Part shown: positions 44,315 to 52,574 of the stretch, one piece after another
How positions within the stretch are numbered: position 1 is the first letter of the stretch
How the letters are laid out: every line of letters starts with the position of its first letter
Translations under genes and position numbers: made by a program
Notes under the pieces: model-generated
The model's database searches: none
Told to the model about the DNA's origin: nothing
Seen by the model: only the letters and a program-made list of their open reading frames with translations
Assembly: GCF_011926545.1 (NCBI RefSeq)
Contig: NZ_JAATIT010000003.1
Location: 434,001 to 498,000, forward strand
Direction of reading: 5' to 3'
Source: Sphingopyxis italica
GTDB taxonomy: Bacteria > Pseudomonadota > Alphaproteobacteria > Sphingomonadales > Sphingomonadaceae
DNA length: 64,000 nt

Positions 44315-46492
44315 TCAAAACCCGTAGCGCAAGGTCACGCGCGCATTGCGCGGTTCGCCATAGATGAAGCCGCCGAACCAGCTATTGGTGTTATAATAGG
44401 CCTTGTCGAAGACATTGTTGACATTGACCTGAAGCGACAGCGCCTCGGTCAGATCATAGGCACCCATCAGGTTCACCAAGGCATAGGATTTTTGCCCTAC
44501 CGGTTCGATCGCTTCGGTGGCGGGGTTTTTCGCCGTCTGCGGCGGCCGGCTTTCCCACCGCAGCGACCCGCCAAGGCTGAAGCCGCCCAGCGCGCCGCCG
44601 AATTCATATTTCGTCGCCATGCGGAACACGCGCCGCGGCTGATGCGCCTGCACGTCGATGCCGTCGGGGTCCTTCGCCTTGAAATGGCTCCACCCGACGC
44701 TGATGTCCCAGCCCCGAAGCGGCTCGCCCTGCATTTCGAGTTCATAGCCCTTCGACACGACGCCCTTGGCGGCGCGCGAAGCGACGTCGGTCGTCCCCGG
44801 AATGAAATAGGGATCGCCCGTTTCGGGGTCGATGTCGGGAACCGCAAAATTGCTCTGCTCGACGCGGAACACCGCGGCCGACGCGCGCAGCCGGCCGTCC
44901 ATCAGGTCGGCCTTCAGCCCCGCTTCGTAATTGTCGCCCTCGACCGGGTCGAGATAGCGGCCGGTGCGGTCGCGCGCGGTCTGCGGATTGAAGATGCTGG
45001 TGTAGCTCGCATAGGCCGAGAGGAAATTATTGAAGTCGAGGATCAACCCCGCATAAGGCGTGAAGATATTCTTGTGCTCGATCCGATAGGGCTCGGGCGT
45101 GTAGAGCGCCTCCTCCTCGTCGCGCGTCCAACTGCTCAACCGCCCGCCGGCGATCAGCTTGAGCCGGTCGATGATCTGGAAGCGCGTCGCGCCATAGATC
45201 GCGGTCTGTTCGGTCGTGCCGAACCCGCTCATGCGATAGCGGTCGCCCCAGGTGGGTTCCGGATAGCTGCCGTCCCATGCGTGAAAATCGCCGACCGGCG
45301 CGACGCTCGCGGGGTCGGGATCGCGATTGGTCCAGCCGCCCTTCTGGTGGCTGTACATCGCGCCGACGACCAGTTCGTGCCGGCGGCCGAACAGCTGATA
45401 GTCGCCCTTGACCCGCAGATTGGCGCTCCATTGCTTCGGCTTGGTGAGATACCAATAGGGCCATATTTCCATGCCCAGCCCGGTCTCGCGGTCGGGGTTG
45501 CCCGACAGCCAGATCAGCTTCGAATCCTCGACCTGCTCGAAATAGGAAACATCGCCGCGCAATTGCCAGCTGCCGCCCAGATCCTGCTCGAGCGACACGA
45601 AGGCCGCCTTTTCCGTCGTGTCCCACTCGTTCCAGTCGGCGCCGGTGGTCTTCGAACGCGACCAGTCGGGGCGCGAGCCGTCGGCATACCAATAGGGCAA
45701 TTGCGCCCACATCACCCCGTCGCGCTCGTCGCGCTGATAGCTCGCCCCCGCATTGATCCGCGTGCCGGGACCGAGGTCGGCGGCGATCGTGCCATAAAGG
45801 GTGAAGCCGTTGCTGCTTTCGATGTCGACGAAGGCGTCCTGCGAATAGACTTCGGCGACCAGCCGCGCGCGCACCGATCCGTCGGCGGTGAGCGGCGCGC
45901 CGATGTCGATCAGCCCCGAAACATGGCTCCACGAACCCGCTTCGACATTCACTTCGCCGGTCAGCTCGCGGGCGTCGGCGCGCTTGCGGACCATGTTGAT
46001 CGACGCCGAGGGCTCGCCCGCGCCCTGGAGCAGCCCGGTCGCGCCGCGAATGACCTCGATCCGGTCGTAGATGGCGGTGCTGGTTTCCTCGAGCCCGACA
46101 TTGCCCGTCGCGAAGGGCAGGCCGTCGAGCTGGAAGGCGGTGATGTCGAAGCCGCGCGCCGACAGGAGGTTGCGCCCGCGATCGACGCGCTTCACCGAAA
46201 GCCCGGTGGTATATTCCAGAACGTCGGCCACCGTCGACGCCGCTTGGTCGTCGATCTGCTCGCGCGTGATGATCGTGATCGACTGCGGCGTCTCGCGCGG
46301 GGTCAGGTCGAGCCCCGTGGCGGCGGTATTGCGGTCGATGCCGCTGCCATAAACGACGATCGTGTCGTCCTTGCGGCCGCTCGCCTCGCCCTCCTCCGGC
46401 GCCCAAGCGGCGTCCTGCGCGAAGGCCGGAACCGAAAGGGCGCTGGCAGCGAGCAGCGCGAATTTGAAGACTGGACGAAACGAACGAAACAT
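44315..46492 (-). CDS. TonB-dependent siderophore receptor
   Basis: A 725-residue outer-membrane receptor. Signal peptide (to about residue 25), TonB box-like DDTIVVYG near 42-49, plug domain (ETPQSITIITREQIDD, IEVIRGATGLLQG, EPSASINMVRKR) and a beta-barrel ending in the C-terminal Phe (RVTLRYGF). The plug start resembles FhuE/FpvA-class ferric-siderophore receptors. A Fur-like palindrome lies about 42-60 bp upstream of the start, so iron repression is expected. Confidence 0.92.
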   Translation of the reverse strand: MFRSFRPVFKFALLAASALSVPAFAQDAAWAPEEGEASGRKDDTIVVYGSGIDRNTAATGLDLTPRETPQSITIITREQIDDQAASTVADVLEYTTGLSVKRVDRGRNLLSARGFDITAFQLDGLPFATGNVGLEETSTAIYDRIEVIRGATGLLQGAGEPSASINMVRKRADARELTGEVNVEAGSWSHVSGLIDIGAPLTADGSVRARLVAEVYSQDAFVDIESSNGFTLYGTIAADLGPGTRINAGASYQRDERDGVMWAQLPYWYADGSRPDWSRSKTTGADWNEWDTTEKAAFVSLEQDLGGSWQLRGDVSYFEQVEDSKLIWLSGNPDRETGLGMEIWPYWYLTKPKQWSANLRVKGDYQLFGRRHELVVGAMYSHQKGGWTNRDPDPASVAPVGDFHAWDGSYPEPTWGDRYRMSGFGTTEQTAIYGATRFQIIDRLKLIAGGRLSSWTRDEEEALYTPEPYRIEHKNIFTPYAGLILDFNNFLSAYASYTSIFNPQTARDRTGRYLDPVEGDNYEAGLKADLMDGRLRASAAVFRVEQSNFAVPDIDPETGDPYFIPGTTDVASRAAKGVVSKGYELEMQGEPLRGWDISVGWSHFKAKDPDGIDVQAHQPRRVFRMATKYEFGGALGGFSLGGSLRWESRPPQTAKNPATEAIEPVGQKSYALVNLMGAYDLTEALSLQVNVNNVFDKAYYNTNSWFGGFIYGEPRNARVTLRYGF

Positions 46493-46533
46493 GATGCCCC
46501 CGGCTGTTCTGCAATGACCGGGCGTCTAGATTA

Positions 46534-46552
46534 ATTGCGACTGCGACGCAAT
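46534..46552 (-). promoter_or_regulatory. Fur-box-like palindrome
   Basis: ATTGCGACTGCGACGCAAT has perfect 6-bp arms (ATTGCG/CGCAAT) around a 7-bp centre and lies 42 bp upstream of the siderophore receptor start. It fits alphaproteobacterial Fur-type sites. Confidence 0.6.
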
Positions 46553-46782
46553 AGAGGTGAATCCATGGTCGCTCGCCACGTCTTTTGACGAAAGCGCGCT
46601 ATGCCCACATCTGCCCCGGGCCGGCCCGCTGTTCACTCTTGACGCGGAGATCGAGCGGGCATTTTGCTGCGTGGGTCTGGAATATCACCGCGAATGGCGA
46701 CACACCGCAACCGGTTCATCGACGCGAAAACCTGAAAGTTCTGGAAGAGGCGATACGGTCCCGACAGGGTATCCGGACGATT
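46553..46782. other. Non-coding stretch outside the integrated element
   Basis: Between the Fur box and the tRNA remnant I see no convincing gene; the longest frames here lack ribosome sites and cross the att site. This is the chromosomal flank of the element. Confidence 0.5.
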
Positions 46783-46827
46783 TGGTGCACCCGACTGGAT
46801 TCGAACCAGTGGCCCCCAGATTAGGAA
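46783..46827 (-). other. attL: displaced 3' half of tRNA-Arg(CCT)
   Basis: This 45-bp segment has the structure of a tRNA 3' half (anticodon loop side, T-arm, acceptor, CCA) but no 5' half. The 17-bp core GGCCCCCAGATTAGGAA (46811-46827) recurs exactly at 63107-63123 in the intact tRNA. The acceptor end TGGTGCACCCG and the T-loop are also shared. The T-stem differs (ACTGG/CCAGT here versus CCGCG/CGCGG). Confidence 0.85.
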
Positions 46828-46866
46828 GTTTCTCGGAGGCACGGTTTTGCGCTGGTTGCGGCCACC

Positions 46867-46886
46867 GTGTTGCATCTGTGTTGCAT
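46867..46886. promoter_or_regulatory. Integrase arm-type sites, left end
   Basis: GTGTTGCAT occurs at 46867-46875 and 46878-46886, 11 bp apart. A matching pair with the same spacing lies near the right end (62956 and 62967). They are probable arm-binding sites of the tyrosine integrase. Confidence 0.65.
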
Positions 46887-46897
46887 CAGGGTTTTCG

Positions 46898-47101
46898 TCA
46901 GGACGGCGTGTTAATCGCCGCGAAGTGAGTCACGCCTTCAATTTGCAATCCATCCGGAAGGGTGTGCCACGACTTTTCGCCGCCGGCGGTCGCACGCTCC
47001 ATCCCGCCCACATAGGGGCCGATGCTGGTCCAAAGCAGCGTCGGGCGTCCGTCGAGGAAGGCCGGTGGAAGCTCCGCGATCGGTATCCAGTTGATGGTCA
47101 T
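46898..47101 (-). CDS. Small phage protein (DUF551-like) after integrase
   Basis: A 67-residue protein (MTINWIPIAELPPAFLDGRP, TLLWTSIGPYVGGM, THFAAINTPS) with the W-P-LP..PVLLW..THW pattern of small DUF551-like phage proteins. The ATG overlaps the integrase stop. Function unknown. Confidence 0.65.
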   Translation of the reverse strand: MTINWIPIAELPPAFLDGRPTLLWTSIGPYVGGMERATAGGEKSWHTLPDGLQIEGVTHFAAINTPS

Positions 47102-48255
47102 GCCAGCAACTCCGCTTGCGCCTCGGCGGCGAGCCGAGCGTCTTCATCCTTGTCGACGATAAGGTGTCCGTAAATATCGAGGGTGATCGCTACGCTCGAA
47201 TGCCCAAGCCAAGTGGTCAGGCGCTTCAAATCGATCTTCTGCTTGATCCATGCGCTGGCAGCGGCATGACGCAAAGCATGGAAGCCGTAACGGGGCACCA
47301 TAACCGCCTTGCCCTTCGCATCGAGCACCGGCTTTCCATCCTTCAATTGCGGGTCACAGACGCCCGCCTTGATCTGGAGCGGATAGAACCCCCGGCGCAG
47401 CATATGGCCATAGTCCTGCACCGCACCGACTGAATTGGGAAAGACCAGCCCCGCATCTCCATTCGGGCAGCGGAGTTTCCATTTCTTCAACTCTGTCACG
47501 ACGGCATCGCCTACGGGAATTGTGCGGCGGCCGGCCTTCGATTTCGGCGGCCCAAGATCGCAATATTTGTCGGCGCGCTGCGCTACCGAAATCGTGGCGC
47601 CTTTGAAATCGACGTCCTTCCAGCGGAGGCCGCGAAGTTCGGACGCGCGAAGGCCGGTAAGAATAGCGGTCAGCACCAGAGGCTTCCACCGATCATCGGC
47701 GGCGGCGAGCAGCGCGCGCAACTCTTCCTTGGTCGGGATGACGACTTCCTCGTTTCGACCGGATCGCTCGACCTTGACGTCGGCGGCGACATTCTGAGCG
47801 ACCAGGCCGCGGCGTCGTGCTTCGATCAGGATTCGCGAGAGCGCGCGAAGAGCCTTGTGCGTCAAATCATCCGAGCGGGTTGCGAGCAGGTCGTCCACGA
47901 ACGACACGACCTTGGCAGTTGTCAGCTTCGACAGTTTCTCAGCGCCGATCAGCGGCACGATGTGGTGATCGCGAAGCTGCTTATATTGGTCGATCGTCCC
48001 GCGCTCGCGGTTCTTGCTCTCCGCGACCTTGATCCAGATGTCAGCGGCGGCTGCGACGGTGACGCTCTGCGAGTCGGCGGTATGAACGCCCTTGCTGACT
48101 TCCCAAGCCGCTTGCGTGATCCACGCATCGGCATCCTTTTTGCGGGCGAATTGCTTGAACCGGCGCTTTCCCGCCCCGTCTCGATAATCGACGAGCCACG
48201 CGGTCTTTTCCTCGCCGTTGGGAGCCGTCCAGGTTCGTTTACGGATGCTAGCCAT
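47098..48255 (-). CDS. Tyrosine-family site-specific integrase
   Basis: A 385-residue phage integrase. An N-terminal arm-binding region (RFKQFARKKDADAWI) and SAM-like core-binding domain precede the catalytic domain: Arg in TGLRASELRGLRW, HxxR in HALRHAAASAW, GH in LGHSSVAI and nucleophile Tyr362 in LDIYGH. It recombines attP with the tRNA-Arg gene. It lies next to attL and overlaps the MerR-like gene by 8 bp. Confidence 0.95.
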   Translation of the reverse strand: MASIRKRTWTAPNGEEKTAWLVDYRDGAGKRRFKQFARKKDADAWITQAAWEVSKGVHTADSQSVTVAAAADIWIKVAESKNRERGTIDQYKQLRDHHIVPLIGAEKLSKLTTAKVVSFVDDLLATRSDDLTHKALRALSRILIEARRRGLVAQNVAADVKVERSGRNEEVVIPTKEELRALLAAADDRWKPLVLTAILTGLRASELRGLRWKDVDFKGATISVAQRADKYCDLGPPKSKAGRRTIPVGDAVVTELKKWKLRCPNGDAGLVFPNSVGAVQDYGHMLRRGFYPLQIKAGVCDPQLKDGKPVLDAKGKAVMVPRYGFHALRHAAASAWIKQKIDLKRLTTWLGHSSVAITLDIYGHLIVDKDEDARLAAEAQAELLA

Positions 48256-49183
48256 AATAGGGCTCTTTCGAAAGCTCGACAGCGAGAGCGCCGATTGTTG
48301 TCAGAAACATCCCTTCGGCGGCAATTTCCATGATGCCGCTATCCCTAAGAGTGCGCACATCATCAGCCGATAGCTCGACCGTCACGCCTTCGCCGACGTC
48401 ACCGCCCGGAAAAATGGTCGCGAGAAGTTCGCGGTGGTTTGCGAGAAGATTCTCCGCCCTCTCTATTATCGCTGGAGGATACCGTTCGCGAAGCGGCTTT
48501 GGCGGCGGGGGCGTCCAGTTCTTCATCGTGTCGTCTATCGAAGCCATAGCTTGTTCGGCGGCGCGTTGCTGGTCGGATATCAGGTCCATGAGATCAGCCT
48601 TGATGTCGCCGGCCGACGCCAAGTTCATTTTCAGGTCGATGACACCGAGGACGCCGCGCACCAGCGAACCAGCATTAATGACGAGCGTGCGCCACGGTGA
48701 ACCCGTTGCTGCGCCGAACCCCTCGCCCAGATATTTCCCGAGGTCGTCTGTCTTGGCGGGCATTACAGCTTCATATTGGTCATATTCCCCGATCCCCTCA
48801 ACAGTGAGTTCCCGCATCGCTTCAGGGCGAATTAGCCAACACCAATCTTCTTCATCTCCGCCAGCCGCCCGCCGCTCCTCGCGCGATCCGGTGCTCAGAT
48901 AGGTTGTCGTCTGAAGGAGGGACCAATTGTGTTCTACAATTTGAACAACGAGCTTCGGCGTCATCCCTGATTGCACCAGCTCCATAGCGATCACCATTTT
49001 GAACAAATGGTCAGCGCCATATTTTAATGCCTTGCCCTTTCCCGGCTTCTGTCCGGTGGGAAAATTCTCGCGCTGAAAATGTTTTAGTCGGCCCTGGAAT
49101 GCGACGCGCCGCTCGGGCGCGATATGATGCACAGCCGCCAAGATCTCTTCAATTTGGCCGAATGTGAATGAGCAGCGGGGCAT
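48248..49183 (-). CDS. MerR-like regulator, probable element repressor
   Basis: A 311-residue protein from ATG 49183 (TTG 49186 is possible). Residues 20-85 (RVAFQGRLKHFQRENFP, GKGKALKYGADHLFKMVIAM, ELVQSGMTPKLVVQIVEHNW) follow the MerR winged-helix pattern of RLRHWQREGFP-type proteins. The C-terminal 220 residues are unrecognised and may be the control or oligomerisation domain. Its divergent position opposite an excisionase-like gene, with twin operators between, suggests a lysogeny repressor. Confidence 0.65.
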   Translation of the reverse strand: MPRCSFTFGQIEEILAAVHHIAPERRVAFQGRLKHFQRENFPTGQKPGKGKALKYGADHLFKMVIAMELVQSGMTPKLVVQIVEHNWSLLQTTTYLSTGSREERRAAGGDEEDWCWLIRPEAMRELTVEGIGEYDQYEAVMPAKTDDLGKYLGEGFGAATGSPWRTLVINAGSLVRGVLGVIDLKMNLASAGDIKADLMDLISDQQRAAEQAMASIDDTMKNWTPPPPKPLRERYPPAIIERAENLLANHRELLATIFPGGDVGEGVTVELSADDVRTLRDSGIMEIAAEGMFLTTIGALAVELSKEPYYG

Positions 49184-49196
49184 CAAATCTCCTTTG

Positions 49197-49271
49197 AAGG
49201 AGAAGGTCGATCTTCTCCTATTGCAACTTCAACGCGAATCTGCGAGAAGGATAAGGTCATTCTTATTCAAG
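49197..49271. promoter_or_regulatory. Twin operators between repressor and early genes
   Basis: Two related inverted repeats begin exactly 50 bp apart. O1 has arms AGGAGAAG (49198-49205) and CTTCTCCT (49212-49219). O2 has arms GGATAAG and CTTATTC within 49247-49271 and shares the frame AAGGAnAAGGTC. They occupy the divergent control region and probably bind the MerR-like regulator. Confidence 0.65.
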
Positions 49272-49286
49272 AAGGGAGTAATGGCA

Positions 49287-49463
49287 ATGCTTAAAGACGA
49301 TCTTTTGACCGGCGCGAAAGCGGCTGGGGATTACATCGGCCGCAGTCGAACCGCGATCTATCACATGGTGGAACGCGGCGAACTGCCCGTCGTGCGCAAA
49401 GGGAATCGGCTCTATTTTCGCAAGAGCGAGCTTGAAGCCGCCTTCCGTTCGGAGGCCGCCTGA
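49287..49463 (+). CDS. Excisionase-family helix-turn-helix protein
   Basis: A 58-residue protein with a MerR/Xis-type winged helix (TGAKAAGDYIGRSRTAIYHM, VERGELPVVRKGNRLYFRKS, ELEAAF). GGGAG lies 8 nt before the ATG at 49287 (49281 is an alternative). As the first rightward gene it may act as excisionase or early regulator. Confidence 0.75.
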   Translation: MLKDDLLTGAKAAGDYIGRSRTAIYHMVERGELPVVRKGNRLYFRKSELEAAFRSEAA

Positions 49464-49531
49464 AAAGAAAAGGCCGGAACGAGGGTGCAACCTCATCCCG
49501 GCCACATCGAAAACCTGGAAGGAAATTCGAC

Positions 49532-49951
49532 ATGGACACCATTACCACGAACACACCGGCAGGCAAATCCCCTGCCCTCAATCCCGACGCGGCGATTATA
49601 GCCGCATTTGATCGCAGATCGGCAGCCTTCAAGATAGCGCGTGGATTGCCCGACCGGCCGTCGACGGACGGCATGACCCCCGAACAGGCGGCGCAATGGG
49701 ATATAATCGACGCAGCCGAGGAGGAAATTTGCAGCGCGGTTGCCATCACCGCCCGCGGTGCCGAGCTGCAACTGTGGACGGCGGCGGCATACGTGCTCGA
49801 CAGCGCCCTGTTCGACGGCTTCGACGATGAGCCGCACTATTATAGCGCGGACCTTGATCACTTCATTTCGCAAGGCGCCGATCGCGACTGGAGCGACCGC
49901 CTCTTGCTTTCGGCCCTGCGCTCGCTTCGCGCGCAAGGGGGTGTGGCATGA
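49532..49951 (+). CDS. Hypothetical protein (early region)
   Basis: A 139-residue acidic helical protein (MDTITTNTPAGKSPALNPDA, MTPEQAAQWDIIDAAEEEI, DEPHYYSADLDHFI). GGAAGGAAATTC precedes the ATG. No family recognised. It overlaps the next gene by ATGA. Confidence 0.65.
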   Translation: MDTITTNTPAGKSPALNPDAAIIAAFDRRSAAFKIARGLPDRPSTDGMTPEQAAQWDIIDAAEEEICSAVAITARGAELQLWTAAAYVLDSALFDGFDDEPHYYSADLDHFISQGADRDWSDRLLLSALRSLRAQGGVA

Positions 49952-50208
49952 ATGTCCCGGCTAAGCGCATCGACGATTCCGAACTGGAAATGGCGCTCGC
50001 CGACCTTGAGGTCGCACGGACGTTCAAGGATGCAGCGGACCTCTTTCTAGAGGGCGCCCAGAGCGTGGTGCGACCGGACGGCGACGCGCCGAACAAGGTT
50101 CTTCTCTGGGATCTGCACAAGGCTGAAACCCTGCTTTCGGAGATGATCTGCCGGATCGAGCGCGCCGAAAAGCGCATCGAGCAAGTCATGAAGGCAGTTG
50201 CAGCGTGA
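49948..50208 (+). CDS. Hypothetical protein (early region)
   Basis: An 86-residue, strongly helical, probably coiled-coil protein (LEMALADLEVARTFKDAADL, HKAETLLSEMICRIERAEKR). It overlaps both neighbours. Function unknown. Confidence 0.6.
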   Translation: MNVPAKRIDDSELEMALADLEVARTFKDAADLFLEGAQSVVRPDGDAPNKVLLWDLHKAETLLSEMICRIERAEKRIEQVMKAVAA

Positions 50209-50561
50209 GCGCCGCCGTCGTGAAGCTGCCCACGGCAGCCCGTCGCATGGTGCGCCAGCCGATGAACAAGGAGGGTCGCGCCTCGCGGGCGGCCCTTCGC
50301 GAGCAGCAGGGCATTGCATTCGACTATCGGTTCCCCACGGAACGGGAGGCCGAGGGGATCGCCAGCGCCATCCACCCCATGACGCCGGAACGGTGGCTGT
50401 TGCTCGCCATGCTCCACGTCATGCCCGCCGAGCAGTTCGAGAAGCTGACGGCATTCGGGGTGCATGGGAATCCGGCGATCCGGGGCTTGTTGCAAATGGC
50501 CAAGGGCGGCGTCGGACTGAATATGGACGTGATGAACGCGCTTGAAAGGTGCGGTCAATGA
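50205..50561 (+). CDS. Hypothetical protein (early region)
   Basis: A 118-residue protein with a basic N-terminus (KLPTAARRMVRQPMNKEGRA) and a helical C-terminal half (MTPERWLLLAMLHVMPAEQF, NPAIRGLLQMAKGGVGLNMD). GTGA/ATGA overlaps on both sides indicate translation in an operon. Function unknown. Confidence 0.6.
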   Translation: MSAAVVKLPTAARRMVRQPMNKEGRASRAALREQQGIAFDYRFPTEREAEGIASAIHPMTPERWLLLAMLHVMPAEQFEKLTAFGVHGNPAIRGLLQMAKGGVGLNMDVMNALERCGQ

Positions 50562-50758
50562 GCGCGCCCGAACCTGCGATCCACGTCCGCAAGGACGGCC
50601 CGATCTTTCGCGTTCAGATCATCCCGCCCGAGGCTGGCCCGACCGCCGTCGTCGTGCCTTCGACGTTCGTCTCGCACGCGATGGCGAAAATGTCGGCGAA
50701 GGTGCTTTCGGACGCGACCGGCTTTCCCGTCACCGATCTCGCCGGGGTCGGTGGCTGA
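50558..50758 (+). CDS. Small hypothetical protein
   Basis: A 66-residue protein (AIHVRKDGPIFRVQIIPPEA, ATGFPVTDLAGVGG). Its C-terminal pattern 'GxPxxDLAGV' recurs in the 150-residue protein at 52122 (GIPIADLAGVT), so the two are probably related element proteins. It overlaps the initiator gene by 1 bp (TGATG). Confidence 0.6.
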   Translation: MSAPEPAIHVRKDGPIFRVQIIPPEAGPTAVVVPSTFVSHAMAKMSAKVLSDATGFPVTDLAGVGG

Positions 50759-51579
50759 TGGCGAAGGGCCTCGAAAAGAGACTGTTCGCCACAGTCGCAA
50801 CGAAGGCACTGTTCATGCCCGAGCTCACCGCGCTTGATTGGCGGGTGCTCGGGCTGATCGGGCTTCACGACGGCATGACATTGCTGAAAGCGGCCCAGGG
50901 CAAATCTATGGGGGCCGGCTGCACGGCCAGCAACGTCACGTTGGCGAGGGAGGCGCAGTGCAGCTACGCCGCCCTCTGCCGATCCATCACCAAGCTGGAA
51001 CGGCTCGACCTGATCGAGAAGCAAGATCGACGCGGGGGCAAAGGTCTGACAGCCATCCGCGTTCGATACGATCCGCCCGACAATGTCCCCCGCGGCGACG
51101 TTCAATATGACGAGGCTGCAACTTTGGGCGCCGGTCAATATGACCGAACCGACATAAATGATGATGGTCAATATGACCAAACGGCACGTTCGAATGCGCT
51201 GCCGCCCGCAGAATTCCTACCGGATCAGCGTCACCATTATAGTTCTCTAAGAGAGGGATTAGATGTTGCTGAAGCAAAGGAATTAAATTCACCTGAAGGT
51301 GCGCACTTTGGTTTTTCGGAATTAGACCCGCGTGAACGCGGGCTACCAATGGTCAGCCTCAAACAGCACCTTCCCAAGCTATTCGACAAGTTAGCCTCCT
51401 ACGCTCAGGTGCCTGCCATCGAGCGGGCATTCAAAGCCATGGGCGGCGATCCTGACCGCATCCCGACGCCCGAGCGCACCGAGATCGCATCGCTGCTCGA
51501 CGCCATATCCGAAGCATTCGCCGGCGAACCGACTGGCCAGCAGGCGGCCCGCCTGTTCGGCGAGATCGCACCATTTTGA
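50758..51579 (+). CDS. Putative replication initiator with winged helix
   Basis: A 273-residue protein. Residues 15-110 form a winged helix of the phage O/RepA type (LDWRVLGLIGLHDG, NVTLAREAQCSYAALCRSIT, KLERLDLIEKQDRRGGKGLT). Residues 115-147 are three 11-residue repeats with QYD, encoded by DNA iterons. A linker and a C-terminal helical domain (residues 190-273) follow. The layout recalls lambda O, with the origin inside its own gene. Helicase-loading partner is not obvious. Confidence 0.65.
   Translation: MAKGLEKRLFATVATKALFMPELTALDWRVLGLIGLHDGMTLLKAAQGKSMGAGCTASNVTLAREAQCSYAALCRSITKLERLDLIEKQDRRGGKGLTAIRVRYDPPDNVPRGDVQYDEAATLGAGQYDRTDINDDGQYDQTARSNALPPAEFLPDQRHHYSSLREGLDVAEAKELNSPEGAHFGFSELDPRERGLPMVSLKQHLPKLFDKLASYAQVPAIERAFKAMGGDPDRIPTPERTEIASLLDAISEAFAGEPTGQQAARLFGEIAPF
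51100..51330. other. Candidate replication origin: three 33-bp-spaced iterons and AT-rich tract
   Basis: The palindromic 13-mer GGTCAATATGACC occurs at 51133-51145 and 51166-51178, with a variant GTTCAATATGACG at 51100-51112. Spacing is exactly 33 bp, three helical turns, so all face one side of the DNA. A distinctly AT-richer stretch (about 51228-51330) follows, as in lambdoid origins. Confidence 0.65.
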
Positions 51580-51591
51580 AGGAGAAACACA

Positions 51592-51807
51592 ATGCAAAAC
51601 GTATCGAACATTCACCCCATGACGCTCGCCGAGGCTCAGGCCGTGCTCGATCGCGTCGGCTATCAGACAGAGTGGACCGTCGCGGAACTGATCGCCGCCC
51701 GCCGCGAAATGCCGCCCGAGGATGCGAACCAGATGGTCGCGGCGCTGCGCATCGTCGCGACGGCCGAGTTGCACGAAGCGGGCAGCCTGGAGGCCGAAGG
51801 CGACTGA
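51592..51807 (+). CDS. Small hypothetical protein
   Basis: A 71-residue acidic helical protein (MQNVSNIHPMTLAEAQAVLD, WTVAELIAARREMPPEDANQ) with AAGGAGAAAC upstream. The 147 bp that follow hold no gene I can support. Function unknown. Confidence 0.6.
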   Translation: MQNVSNIHPMTLAEAQAVLDRVGYQTEWTVAELIAARREMPPEDANQMVAALRIVATAELHEAGSLEAEGD

Positions 51808-51954
51808 CCCCGGCGATTTTGAGTTCCGATTCCGAGTGTCGATAGCCTTGGTCTTAGGGTGGCGGGTGTGGACGGCCCCTGACGGCACCAGCACCGCCAG
51901 ATTTTTGAGCGTCGATACCCACCGGCGTAGGCTGATTCGGCAAAGGAGAAGACC

Positions 51955-52125
51955 ATGGAAGATTTGACGTTATCCATCAAACGGGCGAGCGAAATCACCT
52001 CGCTATCGCTCCGCACGATCGAGCGAATGGCGGCGAGCGGCGAGGTTCGATCGCTGAAAATCGGTCGACGTCGGCTTGTCTATGCGGACAGTCTGCGGGA
52101 TTTCTTGAAGGCGAAAGCGGCATGA
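51955..52125 (+). CDS. Excisionase-type helix-turn-helix protein
   Basis: A 56-residue protein, MEDLTLSIKRASEITSLSLR then TIERMAASGEVRSLKIGRRR and LVYADSLRDFLKAKA. This is the usual winged-helix 'excisionase family' layout. AAAGGAG precedes the ATG at 51955. With the protein at 49287 the element has two candidate Xis or AlpA-like regulators. Confidence 0.7.
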   Translation: MEDLTLSIKRASEITSLSLRTIERMAASGEVRSLKIGRRRLVYADSLRDFLKAKAA

Positions 52126-52574
52126 GCGGCCCGCCTGATGACGAAATGCCCAGCACCGGGGTCGCTACCGGGCTGGGCATCGATGTGGAATGGACTGCGA
52201 TTTCCGGTTCCGGCGCTGACGATACCAGCGGGGAGGCGGATGCGCCAGAGGTTTCGAATGTCGTTCCCTTCCGTCCGTTCCTGCGCGGGCAGCCGCACCC
52301 CTTCGAACTCGTCGAGATATTTCCGATTGAGAAGTATGGGCAAAACTTGCTGCTCCTGTCGGTCGCGGGACCGTGGACGGCGTCCCCGCACGAGGGCGGC
52401 GAGCGGAAGCCTTGGCAGTGGATGGCGACATACCCGCTCGCCGACGCGGCGGTTGTCGTGCAGCGTGCAGAGGCGTTGTCTGCCAATATGGGAATACCCA
52501 TCGCGGACCTCGCGGGCGTCACGTCGTCCCCGCACCCGCTAGCGGAGAAGTATGGACCGGAGGCGGCAGCATGA
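52122..52574 (+). CDS. Hypothetical protein
   Basis: A 150-residue acidic protein. It has a disordered N-terminus and a small alpha/beta C-terminal part (GQNLLLLSVAGPWTASPHEG, AEALSANMGIPIADLAGVTS). The end resembles that of the protein at 50558. It overlaps both neighbours by ATGA. Confidence 0.6.
   Translation: MSGPPDDEMPSTGVATGLGIDVEWTAISGSGADDTSGEADAPEVSNVVPFRPFLRGQPHPFELVEIFPIEKYGQNLLLLSVAGPWTASPHEGGERKPWQWMATYPLADAAVVVQRAEALSANMGIPIADLAGVTSSPHPLAEKYGPEAAA

Noticed and set aside
44492..46534. 680-aa open frame antisense to the TonB-dependent receptor
   Set aside because: The opposite strand encodes a complete receptor with signal peptide and C-terminal Phe; the antisense frame is an Arg-rich artefact.
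46783..46827. A second tRNA gene at the left end
   Set aside because: Only the 3' half is present; the D-arm and 5' acceptor strand are missing, so it is an att remnant.
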